NCBI RefSeq assembly: GCF_000281975.1 | Contig: NZ_AKKE01000130.1 | Coordinates: 1 to 47,091, forward strand | DNA: 47,091 nucleotides | Source of the DNA: Novosphingobium sp. AP12 | GTDB lineage: Bacteria > Pseudomonadota > Alphaproteobacteria > Sphingomonadales > Sphingomonadaceae | Direction of reading: 5' to 3' | Shown: positions 23,859 to 32,339 of the stretch, piece after piece | Numbering within the stretch: the first letter of the stretch is position 1 | Layout: the number at the start of each line of letters is the position of its first letter | Translations under genes and position numbers: made by a program | Notes under the pieces: generated by a model | Databases searched by the model: none | Seen by the model: the letters and a program-made list of their open reading frames with translations, nothing else | What the model was told of the DNA's origin: nothing

Positions 23859-24680
23859 TCAGTGCGTCGGGTAGCCCCAGCCGCCCCAGATGTAGACCGC
23901 GACGAAGAGGAACAGCCACACGACGTCGACGAAGTGCCAGTACCAGGCGGCGGCTTCGAAGCCGAAGTGCTGGCGCGGCGTGAAGTCGCCCTTGTAGGTG
24001 CGCACGAGGCACACGATCAGCATGATCGTGCCGACGATGACGTGGAAGCCGTGGAAGCCGGTCGCCATGTAGAAGGCCGAACCGTAGGTGTTGCCGCCGA
24101 AGCCGAAGGGCGCGTGCAGGTACTCGTAGCCCTGGATGAACGAGAAGAACACGCCCAGCAGGATCGTCGCCCAGAGGCCCTTCTTGAGGCCGTCACGGTC
24201 GCCGTGGATCAGCGAGTGGTGCGCCCAGGTGACCGTAGTGCCCGAGCACAGCAGGATCAGCGTGTTGAGCAGCGGCAGCGCGAAGGGGTCCATGACCGCC
24301 TCGATCGCCTTGGGCGGCCACTGGCCACCGACCACCTCGGCAAGGTCCGAAGGGAACAGCGAGAAGTCGAAGAAGGCCCAGAACCAGCCGACGAAGAACA
24401 TCACTTCCGAAGCGATGAACAGGATCATGCCGTAGCGCTGGTGGAGCTGGACGACCGGCGTGTGGTCGCCCGCGTGGGCTTCGTGGACGATCTTGGAGAA
24501 CCACATGAACATCGAGGCGAGCAGGATCGCCATGCCCAGCCACGGCACGAACTTGCCGCCGGCCATGTCGTGCATGAACAGGACCATGCCGGTGGTGAAC
24601 GTGAAGGCGCCGACGGTGGTCGCGAGCGGCGCGATGTCCGGCGGCAGGATGTGGTAATCGTGGTTCTTCGTGCCAGCCAT
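23859..24680 (-). CDS. ctaE: Cytochrome c oxidase subunit III
   Basis: 273 residues from ATG 24680, chosen because AAGG lies just upstream; an ATG at 24701 would add 7 residues. Seven membrane helices are visible. Family motifs include HDYHILPPDIAPL at the start, FFVGWFWAFFDFSLFP, GTTVTWAHHSLI, QGYEYLHAPFGFGGNTYGSAFYMATGFHGFHVIVGT and FEAAAWYWHFVDVVWLFLF. It stabilises the aa3 oxidase core and holds lipids that guide oxygen entry. Confidence 0.96.
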   Translation of the reverse strand: MAGTKNHDYHILPPDIAPLATTVGAFTFTTGMVLFMHDMAGGKFVPWLGMAILLASMFMWFSKIVHEAHAGDHTPVVQLHQRYGMILFIASEVMFFVGWFWAFFDFSLFPSDLAEVVGGQWPPKAIEAVMDPFALPLLNTLILLCSGTTVTWAHHSLIHGDRDGLKKGLWATILLGVFFSFIQGYEYLHAPFGFGGNTYGSAFYMATGFHGFHVIVGTIMLIVCLVRTYKGDFTPRQHFGFEAAAWYWHFVDVVWLFLFVAVYIWGGWGYPTH

Positions 24681-24766
24681 GGTGCCTTCGTCCCCGTTCA
24701 TCCAATCTGTCTTCCGTCTGCGCCGCGCCTTGGCGGATTATCACGCAAACGGTTCCCGTGGCGGCC

Positions 24767-25369
24767 TTAACCGCCTGCTTGAGTTCGGTCCAGTGTCTTT
24801 GCGTCGCCTGTAGAGGTGACGTGGAAAGTGTAGCTCAGCGTGATCTGCTGGACGTCCTTGTTGTCCGGATCGTCAAGGATCGCCGGATCGATGTAGTACA
24901 ATACCGGCATGCGCACTTCCTCGCCAGGTTTCAGCACCTGCTCGGTGAAGCAGAAGCACTGGATCTTGTTGAAGTAGGGCGCCGCCTGTTCGGGCTCGAC
25001 GTTGAAGCTGGCGGTGCCGGTCACCGTCTTGTCCGAAGTGTTCCTGGCCCAGAAAAGCGCCATGTCGCGCGCCCCGATCGACACGGTGTCGGTGCGCTGA
25101 AGCGGCTTGAACTGCCAGGGCATGCCCCGCTCGACGTTGGCGTCGAAGCGGATGGAGATCGTCCGGCCGCTGTCCTGCACCGTCGCCGCCTGCGCCTCGT
25201 CGACGCGTTTGGTGGTGCCGCCGAACCCGGTCGCCTCGCAGAACATGCGGTAGAGCGGGACCGAGGCATAGCCCAGCCCGAGCATGGCGAGCGCGGCCGA
25301 CAGCGCCATCAGCCCGACCTTGCGGTTGCGGGCCTTGCGGGCGGGCTGGAGATCGGCGGCAGTCGTCAT
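24767..25369 (-). CDS. ctaG: Cytochrome c oxidase assembly protein CtaG (Cox11)
   Basis: 200 residues. One N-terminal membrane helix (VGLMALSAALAMLGLGYASVPLYRMFC) precedes a periplasmic immunoglobulin-like domain. The copper site CFCF (in KIQCFCFTEQVL) and the conserved YFNKIQCFCF...MPVLYYIDP pattern are intact. It delivers copper to the CuB site of subunit I. It starts 4 bases after the 40-aa membrane gene stop, in the oxidase operon. Confidence 0.96.
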   Translation of the reverse strand: MTTAADLQPARKARNRKVGLMALSAALAMLGLGYASVPLYRMFCEATGFGGTTKRVDEAQAATVQDSGRTISIRFDANVERGMPWQFKPLQRTDTVSIGARDMALFWARNTSDKTVTGTASFNVEPEQAAPYFNKIQCFCFTEQVLKPGEEVRMPVLYYIDPAILDDPDNKDVQQITLSYTFHVTSTGDAKTLDRTQAGG

Positions 25370-25373
25370 CGCG

Positions 25374-25496
25374 TCAGCTCATCTTGGCGATCGACACGAA
25401 GAAGATCAGCACGACGAACGCGGCCAGGCTGAGCGCCAGCACGCGGTTGCGGCTGCGGCGGATCTGCTCCGCGGTCTGGGGCTTGTGGTCCGGCAT
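25374..25496 (-). CDS. Small single-pass protein of the cox operon, 40 aa
   Basis: A 40-residue protein: a basic N-terminal half (MPDHKPQTAEQIRRSRNRV) and one membrane helix (LALSLAAFVVLIFFVSIAKM). It lies between ctaB (11 bases away) and ctaG (4 bases away) in the same direction. Alphaproteobacterial oxidase clusters commonly carry a tiny membrane gene here, sometimes called CoxF-like. Position and topology make it a real gene; the role is probably in assembly but unproven. Confidence 0.8.
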   Translation of the reverse strand: MPDHKPQTAEQIRRSRNRVLALSLAAFVVLIFFVSIAKMS

Positions 25497-25507
25497 CGGG
25501 GTTCCGA

Positions 25508-26476
25508 TCAGATGGCGATGAAGCGGTCGGCGACGAGCGCCGCGAATAGCGCGAAGAGGTAGAGGATCGAATAGGCGAACAGCTGCTTCTCGGGCTTCAT
25601 GGCATCGTCCGGGCCGGTCCGCTCGCGCAGGCCGACGCGGACCGCGAAGCCGAGGAACACGCTCGACAGCACCAGCGCCGAGACGCCGTAGATTGCGCCG
25701 GTGTGCTCGTCGCCCGGCAGCCACCAGGGCAGTGCGCTGAGCGGCAGCAACAGGACGGCATAGACGAGGATCTGGCGCCGGGTCGAACGCTCGCCCGCGA
25801 CCACCGGCATCATCGGGATGCCGACCTTCGCGTAGTCGGTCTTCACGAACAGCGCGAGCGCCCAGAAGTGCGGCGGGGTCCACATGAAGATGATCGCGAA
25901 CAGCACCACCGGCATCAGCGAGATATGGCCGGTGGCCGCGACCCAGCCGATCAGCGGCGGGAAGGCCCCGGCGCCGCCGCCGATGACGATGTTCTGCGGA
26001 GTGCGGGGCTTCAGCCAGATCGTATAGACGACGGCGTAGTAGACGATCGAGATCGCGAGGATGGCGGCCGCCAGCCAGCTGATCGCGACGCCCATGAGGA
26101 AAACCGAGGCGGCGCAGAGGACGCCCGCGAAGTCACGCGCGGTGGTGCGGTCGAGGCGTCCCTGCGGGATCGGGCGCTGCGCGGTGCGCTTCATCCCGGC
26201 GTCGAGGTCGGCCTCCCACCACTGGTTGAGCGCGGCGGCACCGCCCGCTCCCATGGCGATGCACAGGATCGCGGTGAAACCGAGCACGGGGTGGATGTTC
26301 TGCGGCGCGGCGAGGAGCCCGCACAGTCCGGTGAAGATCACCAGGCTCATAACGCGCGGCTTGGTCAGCGCGAAGAGGTCGCGCCAGTCGGCGGGCATGG
26401 GCGTCGCCCCCGCCAGGTGGGCGGCTTTCAGCTCCCCTCCCGCCAGCGGGAGGGGTTGGGGGAGGGCCTGTTCCAT
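25508..26476 (-). CDS. ctaB: Heme o synthase (protoheme IX farnesyltransferase)
   Basis: About 322 residues from ATG 26476. Multi-pass UbiA-family prenyltransferase with LNQWWEADLDAGMKRTAQRPIP (first Asp-rich motif) and the second loop KTDYAKVGIPMMP. It adds farnesyl to heme b for heme a synthesis. The start is uncertain: TTG 26494 or ATG 26398 (MPADWRDLFALTKPRVMSL) are alternatives. If either upstream start is used, residues LPQPLPLAGGELK are encoded by a copy of the palindromic repeat at 26432-26467. Confidence 0.94.
   Translation of the reverse strand: MEQALPQPLPLAGGELKAAHLAGATPMPADWRDLFALTKPRVMSLVIFTGLCGLLAAPQNIHPVLGFTAILCIAMGAGGAAALNQWWEADLDAGMKRTAQRPIPQGRLDRTTARDFAGVLCAASVFLMGVAISWLAAAILAISIVYYAVVYTIWLKPRTPQNIVIGGGAGAFPPLIGWVAATGHISLMPVVLFAIIFMWTPPHFWALALFVKTDYAKVGIPMMPVVAGERSTRRQILVYAVLLLPLSALPWWLPGDEHTGAIYGVSALVLSSVFLGFAVRVGLRERTGPDDAMKPEKQLFAYSILYLFALFAALVADRFIAI
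26432..26467 (+). repeat. GC-rich palindromic repeat, copy A
   Basis: The core CTCCCCTCCCGCCAGCGGGA pairs with itself (CCCCTCCCGC/GCGGGAGGGG), followed by GGGTTGGGGGAGGGC. Copy B at 26529-26564 is the same unit in reverse orientation, with about three differences. I associate this family with dispersed repeats in sphingomonads and Caulobacter relatives. It overlaps the proposed N-terminal coding part of ctaB. Confidence 0.8.
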
Positions 26477-26528
26477 GTCGCGATCGTCAGCCAATGGGTT
26501 ACTTCAAATACAGAGGGGAGAGCGACAT

Positions 26529-26564
26529 GCCCTCCCCCGACCCCTCCCGCAAGCGGGAGGGGAG
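26529..26564 (-). repeat. GC-rich palindromic repeat, copy B (inverted)
   Basis: The reverse complement matches copy A: CCCCTCCCGC/GCGGGAGGGG hairpin plus GGGTCGGGGGAGGGC tail. It lies between ctaD and ctaB, 61 bases from copy A. Two inverted units with a spacer resemble the REPIN organisation. The hairpin could also affect ctaD 3' end stability. Confidence 0.8.
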
Positions 26565-26602
26565 ATCGTGGAGCCCGGCCCCTTCGGGACGGGCCCGATC
26601 CA

Positions 26603-28288
26603 TCAGTGGTGGACCGTATCGCCGATGACGGGAAGCGTCTCGAACTGGTGGTACGGCGGCGGGCTGGTCAGCGTCCACTCGAGCGTGGTCGCGCCTTCGC
26701 CCCAGTAGTTGTCTTCGGCCTTCTTGCCGGCGGTGTAGGCGTAGATGATGTTGATGAACCACACCACCAGGCTGGTCGCCATCACCATGTAGCCGATCGT
26801 GGCGACGTGGTTCCAGTGCTCGTAGGCCTCGGCATAGTCGGGGTAGCGGCGCGGCATTCCCTGGAGACCCAGGAAGTGCATCGGGAAGAAGATCATGTTC
26901 ACGCCGATGAAGAAGATCACGAAGTGGACATGGGCCAGGAATTCCGAGTGCATCCGGCCGCTCATCTTCGGGAACCAGTAGTAGAACCCGGCGAACAGAG
27001 CGGTGACCGCACCCAGCGACAGCACGTAGTGGAAGTGCGCGACGACGTAGTAGGTGTCGTGCATCACGTCGTCGACGCCGCCGTTCGCCAGCACGACGCC
27101 GGTGACGCCGCCCACGGTGAACAGGAAGATGAAGCCCAGCGCCCAGACCATCGGCGACTTGAACGTCACCGAGCCGCCCCACATCGTCGCGATCCACGAG
27201 AAGATCTTGATGCCGGTCGGCACCGCGATGACCATGGTGGCGGCGGTGAAGTACATCTTGGTGTTCACCGAAAGGCCGGTCGCATACATGTGGTGCGCCC
27301 ACACGATGAAGCCGACCACGCCGATGGCGACCATCGCGTATGCCATGCCGAGGTAGCCGAACACCGGCTTCTTCGAGAAGGTCGAGACGATCTGCGAGAT
27401 GATGCCGAAGCCCGGCAGGATCATGATGTAGACTTCGGGGTGTCCGAAGAACCAGAACAGGTGCTGGTAGAGGATCGGGTCACCGCCGCCCGAGGCGTCG
27501 AAGAAGGTGGTGCCGAAGTTGCGGTCGGTCAGCAGCATGGTGATCGCGGCGGCGAGGACCGGCAGCGACAGCAGCAGCAGGAAGGCGGTGACGAGCATCG
27601 ACCACACGAACAACGGCATCTTGTGGAGGGTCATGCCCGGCGCGCGCATGTTGAGGATGGTGGTGATGAAGTTGATCGCGCCCATGATCGAGCCCGCGCC
27701 AGCAAGGTGGAGCGAGAAGATGCCGAAGTCGACGGCGGGTCCAGGAGAGCCGCTGGTCGACAGCGGGGCGTAGACGGTCCAGCCGGTGCCGGCGCCGTTG
27801 CCGGTGCCGCCGGGCACGAAGGCCGAGCACATCAGCGAGAAGAAGCCCGCGACGGTCAGCCAGAACGAGATGTTGTTCATGCGTGGGAACGCCATGTCGG
27901 GCGCGCCGATCATGAGCGGCACGAACCAGTTGCCGAAGCCGCCGATCATCGCCGGCATGACCATGAAGAACACCATGATCAGGCCGTGGGCGGTGATCAG
28001 CACGTTCCAGGTGTGCAGCGTCGTGTTGAAGTCCGGGTTCACCGCGCCGAACCAGCGCGCGAAGGTATCGAGGTACTGGATGCCCGGATGGGCCAGCTCG
28101 ACACGCATCATGCCCGAGATGGCGCCGCCCACGATCCCCGCGATGATCGCGAAGATCAGGTACATCGTGCCGATGTCCTTGTGGTTGGTCGACATGAACC
28201 AGCGGGCGAAGAACGCCGGCTTGTGGTCATGGTCGTGGTGGCCGTGGTCTTCCGAGTGAGCCTGGAAGTGATCAGCAGTGGTTGCCAT
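26603..28288 (-). CDS. ctaD: Cytochrome c oxidase subunit I (aa3 type)
   Basis: 561 residues with 12 membrane helices. His ligands occur in TLHTWNVLITAHG, WFFGHPEVYIMILPG, VWAHHMY and DTYYVVAHFHYVLSLG. The GHPEVY motif (about residue 280) carries the type A1 glutamate and the cross-linked Tyr next to His. It catalyses O2 reduction coupled to proton pumping. The His-rich N-terminus (HSEDHGHHDHDH) is unusual in composition but cytoplasmic and probably just soluble. It lies 27 bases after ctaC. Confidence 0.97.
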   Translation of the reverse strand: MATTADHFQAHSEDHGHHDHDHKPAFFARWFMSTNHKDIGTMYLIFAIIAGIVGGAISGMMRVELAHPGIQYLDTFARWFGAVNPDFNTTLHTWNVLITAHGLIMVFFMVMPAMIGGFGNWFVPLMIGAPDMAFPRMNNISFWLTVAGFFSLMCSAFVPGGTGNGAGTGWTVYAPLSTSGSPGPAVDFGIFSLHLAGAGSIMGAINFITTILNMRAPGMTLHKMPLFVWSMLVTAFLLLLSLPVLAAAITMLLTDRNFGTTFFDASGGGDPILYQHLFWFFGHPEVYIMILPGFGIISQIVSTFSKKPVFGYLGMAYAMVAIGVVGFIVWAHHMYATGLSVNTKMYFTAATMVIAVPTGIKIFSWIATMWGGSVTFKSPMVWALGFIFLFTVGGVTGVVLANGGVDDVMHDTYYVVAHFHYVLSLGAVTALFAGFYYWFPKMSGRMHSEFLAHVHFVIFFIGVNMIFFPMHFLGLQGMPRRYPDYAEAYEHWNHVATIGYMVMATSLVVWFINIIYAYTAGKKAEDNYWGEGATTLEWTLTSPPPYHQFETLPVIGDTVHH

Positions 28289-28315
28289 GGTGGGGCCCTG
28301 TCCTGGAATTTTCTA

Positions 28316-29389
28316 TTATTCGGCTTCGGCGGTGGCGTCAGGGGCCGGAGCCTCCGACGCGTCCGCTGCCGGAGCCGGTGTTGCCGCGGCCGCCGCCGGC
28401 TTCTTGCCGGTGTCGATGGCGCCGCCGGCGTGGGTCAGGACCCAGGCGTTGTACTGCGCGCGCGGCAGGGCCTCGACCGCGATCGGCATGTAGCCGTGCT
28501 TCGCGCCGCAAAGCTCGGAGCACTGGCCGTAATAGACGCCCGGCTTTTCGACGACGAGGACCTTCTCGTTGATGCGGCCCGGCACGGCGTCGAGCTTGAA
28601 CCACAGCGAGGGCACGGCGAACGAGTGGATCACGTCGGCGGCGGTGATCTGCAGGCGGATGGGTTCACCCACCGGCACGACCATGCGGTTGTCCACTTCG
28701 AGGTGCGAAGGGCCGTCCCAGGGCTTGGAGCCGACTTCGCGCACGCCGTTGTTGATCACCGGCTGGCCGGGGATGTTGAGCATGTTCGAGATGACCTCGA
28801 AGTCGCCGTTATCCGGGTAGCCGTAGGTCCAGAACCACTGGTTGCCGGTGACCTTGATGGTCAGCGCGCCTTCGGGGGCGGGCTTGTACTGCTTCGCGAT
28901 GAGGTCGATCGAGGGAACCGCGATACCGATCAGGATCAGCACCGGGACCAGCGTCCACACCACTTCGAGCAGGGTGTTGTGGCTGGTCTTCGAGGCGACC
29001 GGGTTGCGGCGGCGGTTGAAGCGCACCGCGATGACCACCAGCAGCGCCAGCACCAGCACGCAGATCGCGGTGATGATCGGCATCAGGATGATGTCGTGGA
29101 TCCACTCGCCATATTCGCCGGTCTTGGAGAACTGGGTCTGCAGGCCGTAGGCGCCGTCGATCGGCATGCCGATACCCTCGACCGGCTTCATCGGAGTGTA
29201 GCTGCCCGCGCCCGAGGCGACTGCCGCGCCTTGCGCGGCGCCGGTGGCGAGAGCGGAAGGCGCTGCCGGCGCGGAAGACGCCGCATCCTGCGCAAAAGCG
29301 GGGACAACGGCAGTCAGGAGACCGGCCACGGATAGCCCGAGACCTCCGATTGCCTGCCCCAGGCCATGAATAGTTTTACCGAATGTCAT
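28316..29389 (-). CDS. ctaC: Cytochrome c oxidase subunit II
   Basis: 357 residues from ATG 29389. A signal sequence (GLGLSVAGLLTAVVPAFAQ) is followed by an Ala-rich linker, two membrane helices (IILMPIITAICVLVLALLVVIAV and LLEVVWTLVPVLILIGIAVPSIDLI) and a cupredoxin domain. CuA ligands are intact: His in DVIHSFAVPSLWFKLDA and the CSELCGAKHGYM cluster (about residues 290-301). An Ala/Pro-rich C-terminal tail of ~35 residues is extra. It takes electrons from cytochrome c. It is the first gene of the oxidase cluster and is divergent from pyrE across 206 bases. Confidence 0.96.
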   Translation of the reverse strand: MTFGKTIHGLGQAIGGLGLSVAGLLTAVVPAFAQDAASSAPAAPSALATGAAQGAAVASGAGSYTPMKPVEGIGMPIDGAYGLQTQFSKTGEYGEWIHDIILMPIITAICVLVLALLVVIAVRFNRRRNPVASKTSHNTLLEVVWTLVPVLILIGIAVPSIDLIAKQYKPAPEGALTIKVTGNQWFWTYGYPDNGDFEVISNMLNIPGQPVINNGVREVGSKPWDGPSHLEVDNRMVVPVGEPIRLQITAADVIHSFAVPSLWFKLDAVPGRINEKVLVVEKPGVYYGQCSELCGAKHGYMPIAVEALPRAQYNAWVLTHAGGAIDTGKKPAAAAATPAPAADASEAPAPDATAEAE

Positions 29390-29595
29390 GGTTTTTTGCG
29401 CTTCCACTTCCTTCGAACGCGCAGCCGATTCGCCTCGGCTCGCGCGCACCCCTGTTTTGGAGGCTTTCGCCCCCTTTGGCCGGGCGTATACGCGCGCTTG
29501 CCGCGTGTCTCAAGCGCCTCTAGGGGAAATTTTGAAGCAAGGCGCAACCGAAGTGCGTCAGATCAAAGCAAATCGCTCCGGAGGTATTGTCCGTA

Positions 29596-30180
29596 ATGAC
29601 CGAAGAAGAGGTCCTCGCCGAGTTCCGTGCCAGCAAGGCATTGCTGGAAGGACACTTCCTGCTCTCCTCGGGCCGGCACAGCGCGCACTACCTTCAGTGC
29701 GCCCGTGTCTTGATGAACCCGGCCCGCGCCGCGCGGCTCGCCGTGGCGATTGCCGCGAACCTCCCGCACGACATCCGCAAGCAGATCGACAAGGTCGTCT
29801 CGCCCGCGATGGGCGGTGTCATCATCGGGCAGGAGATGGGCCGCGCGCTGCAGGTAGACGCCATGTTCGTCGAGCGCCCCACCGGCACGTTCGAACTGCG
29901 CCGCGGCTTCTCTTTGGAGCCGGGCGACAAGGTGCTGATGGTCGAGGACGTGGTCACCACCGGCTTGTCCAGCCGCGAGGCGATCAAGGCTATCGAGGAA
30001 GCGGGCGGGCAGGTGATCGCGGCCGCCTCGCTGGTCGACCGTTCGGCCGGATCGGTTGACCTCGGCGTGCCGTTCTTCCCGCTCGTGGCGCTGAACTTCC
30101 CGACCTATGCGCCCGACGAGCTGCCCGCCGAGCTCGCCGCCAGCCCTGCGATCAAGCCAGGCAGCCGGGCGCAGGCGTAA
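29596..30180 (+). CDS. pyrE: Orotate phosphoribosyltransferase
   Basis: 194 residues from ATG 29596, with GGAGGT ending 10 bases upstream; TTG at 29587 is too close to that site. It contains FLLSSGRHSAHYLQCARVL, a dimer-type substrate loop, and the PRPP-binding motif VLMVEDVVTTGLSS. It makes OMP from orotate and PRPP in pyrimidine synthesis. pdxJ follows after 16 bases. Confidence 0.96.
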   Translation: MTEEEVLAEFRASKALLEGHFLLSSGRHSAHYLQCARVLMNPARAARLAVAIAANLPHDIRKQIDKVVSPAMGGVIIGQEMGRALQVDAMFVERPTGTFELRRGFSLEPGDKVLMVEDVVTTGLSSREAIKAIEEAGGQVIAAASLVDRSAGSVDLGVPFFPLVALNFPTYAPDELPAELAASPAIKPGSRAQA

Positions 30181-30196
30181 TTCGAAAGGCGCGAAT

Positions 30197-30952
30197 GTGA
30201 GCAGCGTGCACAACAACGTCCACAGTCCTGGCCGCCTTCGTTTGGGCGTCAACATCGACCACGTCGCGACGATCCGCAACGCGCGCGGCGGCGAGCATCC
30301 CGATCCCGCGCGCGCCGCCCAGATCGTGGCGCGCGCGGGCGGCGACGGCATCACCGTCCACCTGCGCGAGGATCGCCGCCACATCCGCGACGAGGACCTG
30401 CAGCGGGTATTCGATGCCACCGGCCTGCCGATCAACCTCGAGATGGCGGCGACCGACGAGATGCTGGCGATCGCGCTACGCCACAAGCCCCACGCCGCCT
30501 GCATCGTGCCCGAGCGGCGCGAGGAGCGCACGACCGAGGGCGGGCTCGATGCCGCCGGCCAGCACAACCGGCTCGCCCCGATCGTCGCGCGCCTGACCGA
30601 CGCGGGCATCCGCGTGAGCCTGTTCATCGCTCCCGAGCCGCGCCAGATCGAAGCGGCGATGCAGCTCGGCGCGCCTGTCGTCGAATTCCACACCGGCGAA
30701 TACGCCCATGCCGATGACGATCAGGTTGCCCACGAACTGCGCCGCATCGTCGACATGGCCGCGCTCGCCGCCAAGAACGGTATCGAGCCCCACGCCGGCC
30801 ACGGCCTCACTTACGAGAACGTCCAGCCGATCGCGGCCATTCCGCAGCTGGCGGAACTCAACATCGGACACTACCTCATCGGCGAGGCGATCTTCACCGG
30901 GCTGGAAACCAGCGTGAAGAAGATGCGCGCGCTGATGGACGAGGTTCGGTGA
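30197..30952 (+). CDS. pdxJ: Pyridoxine 5'-phosphate synthase
   Basis: 251 residues from GTG 30197 (AAAGG upstream). PdxJ signatures: LRLGVNIDHVATIRNARGGEHPDP, GADGITVHLREDRRHI-like GGDGITVHLREDRRHIRDEDL, NLEMAATDEMLAIALRHKPHAACIVPERREERTTEGGLD, and AGHGLTYENV. A TIM barrel that condenses 3-amino-2-oxopropyl phosphate with deoxyxylulose 5-phosphate in the DXP-dependent vitamin B6 route. acpS follows in the same operon, a common bacterial pairing. Confidence 0.97.
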   Translation: MSSVHNNVHSPGRLRLGVNIDHVATIRNARGGEHPDPARAAQIVARAGGDGITVHLREDRRHIRDEDLQRVFDATGLPINLEMAATDEMLAIALRHKPHAACIVPERREERTTEGGLDAAGQHNRLAPIVARLTDAGIRVSLFIAPEPRQIEAAMQLGAPVVEFHTGEYAHADDDQVAHELRRIVDMAALAAKNGIEPHAGHGLTYENVQPIAAIPQLAELNIGHYLIGEAIFTGLETSVKKMRALMDEVR

Positions 30953-30966
30953 ATGGATAAGACGGC

Positions 30967-31377
30967 ATGATCATCGGCCTCGGCTCGGACCTGTGCAACA
31001 TCGAGCGGATCCAGAATTCGCTCGACCGCTTCGGCGAGCGGTTCATCAAGCGCGTCTTCACCGAGGTCGAGCAGGCCAAGGCCGCACGCCGTCCGCACAC
31101 GGTCGCGGGCACGCTGGCCAAGCGCTTCGCCGCCAAGGAGGCTTTCTCCAAGGCGGTCGGCACGGGCTTCAAGGCGGGCGTGTTCATGAAGGACATCGGC
31201 GTCGTCAACGCCCCCTCGGGCGCGCCGACGCTGGCGCTCACCGGCGGGGCGAAAGCGCGGCTGGACTCGATGGTCCCCGCCGGGCACGAGGCGGTCGTCC
31301 ACCTGACGCTCACCGACGATCATCCCTGGGCGCAGGCCTTCGTCATCATCGAAGCCCGCCCTTCCGCTCCCGCCTGA
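30967..31377 (+). CDS. acpS: Holo-[acyl-carrier-protein] synthase
   Basis: 136 residues. Magnesium ligands Asp8 (GLGSDLCNIERI) and Glu58 (KRFAAKEAFSKA) are at the positions known for the family. It moves 4'-phosphopantetheine from CoA to apo-ACP. It lies 14 bases after pdxJ and 20 before lepB. Confidence 0.96.
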   Translation: MIIGLGSDLCNIERIQNSLDRFGERFIKRVFTEVEQAKAARRPHTVAGTLAKRFAAKEAFSKAVGTGFKAGVFMKDIGVVNAPSGAPTLALTGGAKARLDSMVPAGHEAVVHLTLTDDHPWAQAFVIIEARPSAPA

Positions 31378-31397
31378 ACCGAGTTCCATCCCTCACC

Positions 31398-32339
31398 ATG
31401 ACCGACCAGACCGCCCCGCTACCGGGCAACGCCCCCGCACCCACCCCCGCGGGCGACGCCAAGCCGGGGACCAACTGGCTGCAGGAACTGCGCGGCCTGT
31501 TCCTGATGCTGCTGGGCGTGCTGGCGTTCCACTCGTTCGTGGCCAAGCCGTTCTACATCCCCTCGATCTCGATGATGCCGGGGCTGCTGGTGGGCGACCG
31601 GCTGGTGGTGTCGAAATACCCCTACGGCTGGAACTGGTCGTCGCTGAGCTTCCACCTGCTGCCCCGCGCGACCTGGCGCATTCTCGGCCAGGTACCCGAG
31701 TACGGCGACATCGTCATCGTCGTGCCCGGCAACCGCAAGGCCGACCTCATCAAGCGCGTTGTCGCCCGCCCCGGCGACCGCATCGCCGTGATCGACGGGC
31801 GCATCCGGCTCAACGGCAGGTTCATCCCCCGCGAGATCGAACCGCCCGTGCAGATCGCCGCCGACGACGCGCTCACCTGCGAGGGGCAGGAGCCCGGCCA
31901 CTGCTACGACGGCTTCGGCCAATACCGCACCCGCCTGCCCAGCGGCCGCGAGGTCTACGAACTGCCGACCTACCGTGAAACCCTGCCCAACGGCGCGAGT
32001 TATCAGGTGATCGACTATATCACGCAGGACCTCGACAACTATGCGGAGATCACCGTGCCCGAAGGTCATGTCTTCCTGATGGGCGACGACCGCGATCGTT
32101 CGGCCGACAGCCGCACTCCGTTCTACGTCAACGCTCGGGGCGAGGGCGATGGCGGGCTCGGCGGTCCGGTGCCGCTCTCCGATATCGGCGGGCGCGCGGA
32201 ATTCATCACCTTCTCGCTCGACGGCACCCAGAGCTGGAACCCGTTGACCTGGTGGAGCGCGCTGCGTGACGGTCGCGCCTTCACCAGCCTGCGCCCGCCG
32301 ATCGACCGTACCCGCATCCAGCCCGAGGCCGCGCGCTGA
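31398..32339 (+). CDS. lepB: Signal peptidase I
   Basis: 313 residues from ATG 31398. A Pro/Ala-rich cytoplasmic start precedes one membrane anchor (LRGLFLMLLGVLAFHSFV). The catalytic dyad is Ser58 in SISMMPG and Lys119 in DLIKRVVARPGD; the box E motif GDDRDRSADSR is present. A ~60-residue insertion between boxes D and E contains two Cys (TCEGQEPGHC) that could form a periplasmic disulfide. It removes signal peptides from exported proteins. Its TGA overlaps the next ATG. Confidence 0.95.
   Translation: MTDQTAPLPGNAPAPTPAGDAKPGTNWLQELRGLFLMLLGVLAFHSFVAKPFYIPSISMMPGLLVGDRLVVSKYPYGWNWSSLSFHLLPRATWRILGQVPEYGDIVIVVPGNRKADLIKRVVARPGDRIAVIDGRIRLNGRFIPREIEPPVQIAADDALTCEGQEPGHCYDGFGQYRTRLPSGREVYELPTYRETLPNGASYQVIDYITQDLDNYAEITVPEGHVFLMGDDRDRSADSRTPFYVNARGEGDGGLGGPVPLSDIGGRAEFITFSLDGTQSWNPLTWWSALRDGRAFTSLRPPIDRTRIQPEAAR

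Noticed and set aside
25703..29335. A very long open frame on the plus strand opposite the oxidase genes
   Set aside because: It is antisense to well-conserved ctaB, ctaD and ctaC; its composition (runs of D, R, H, E) is typical of GC-rich shadow frames.
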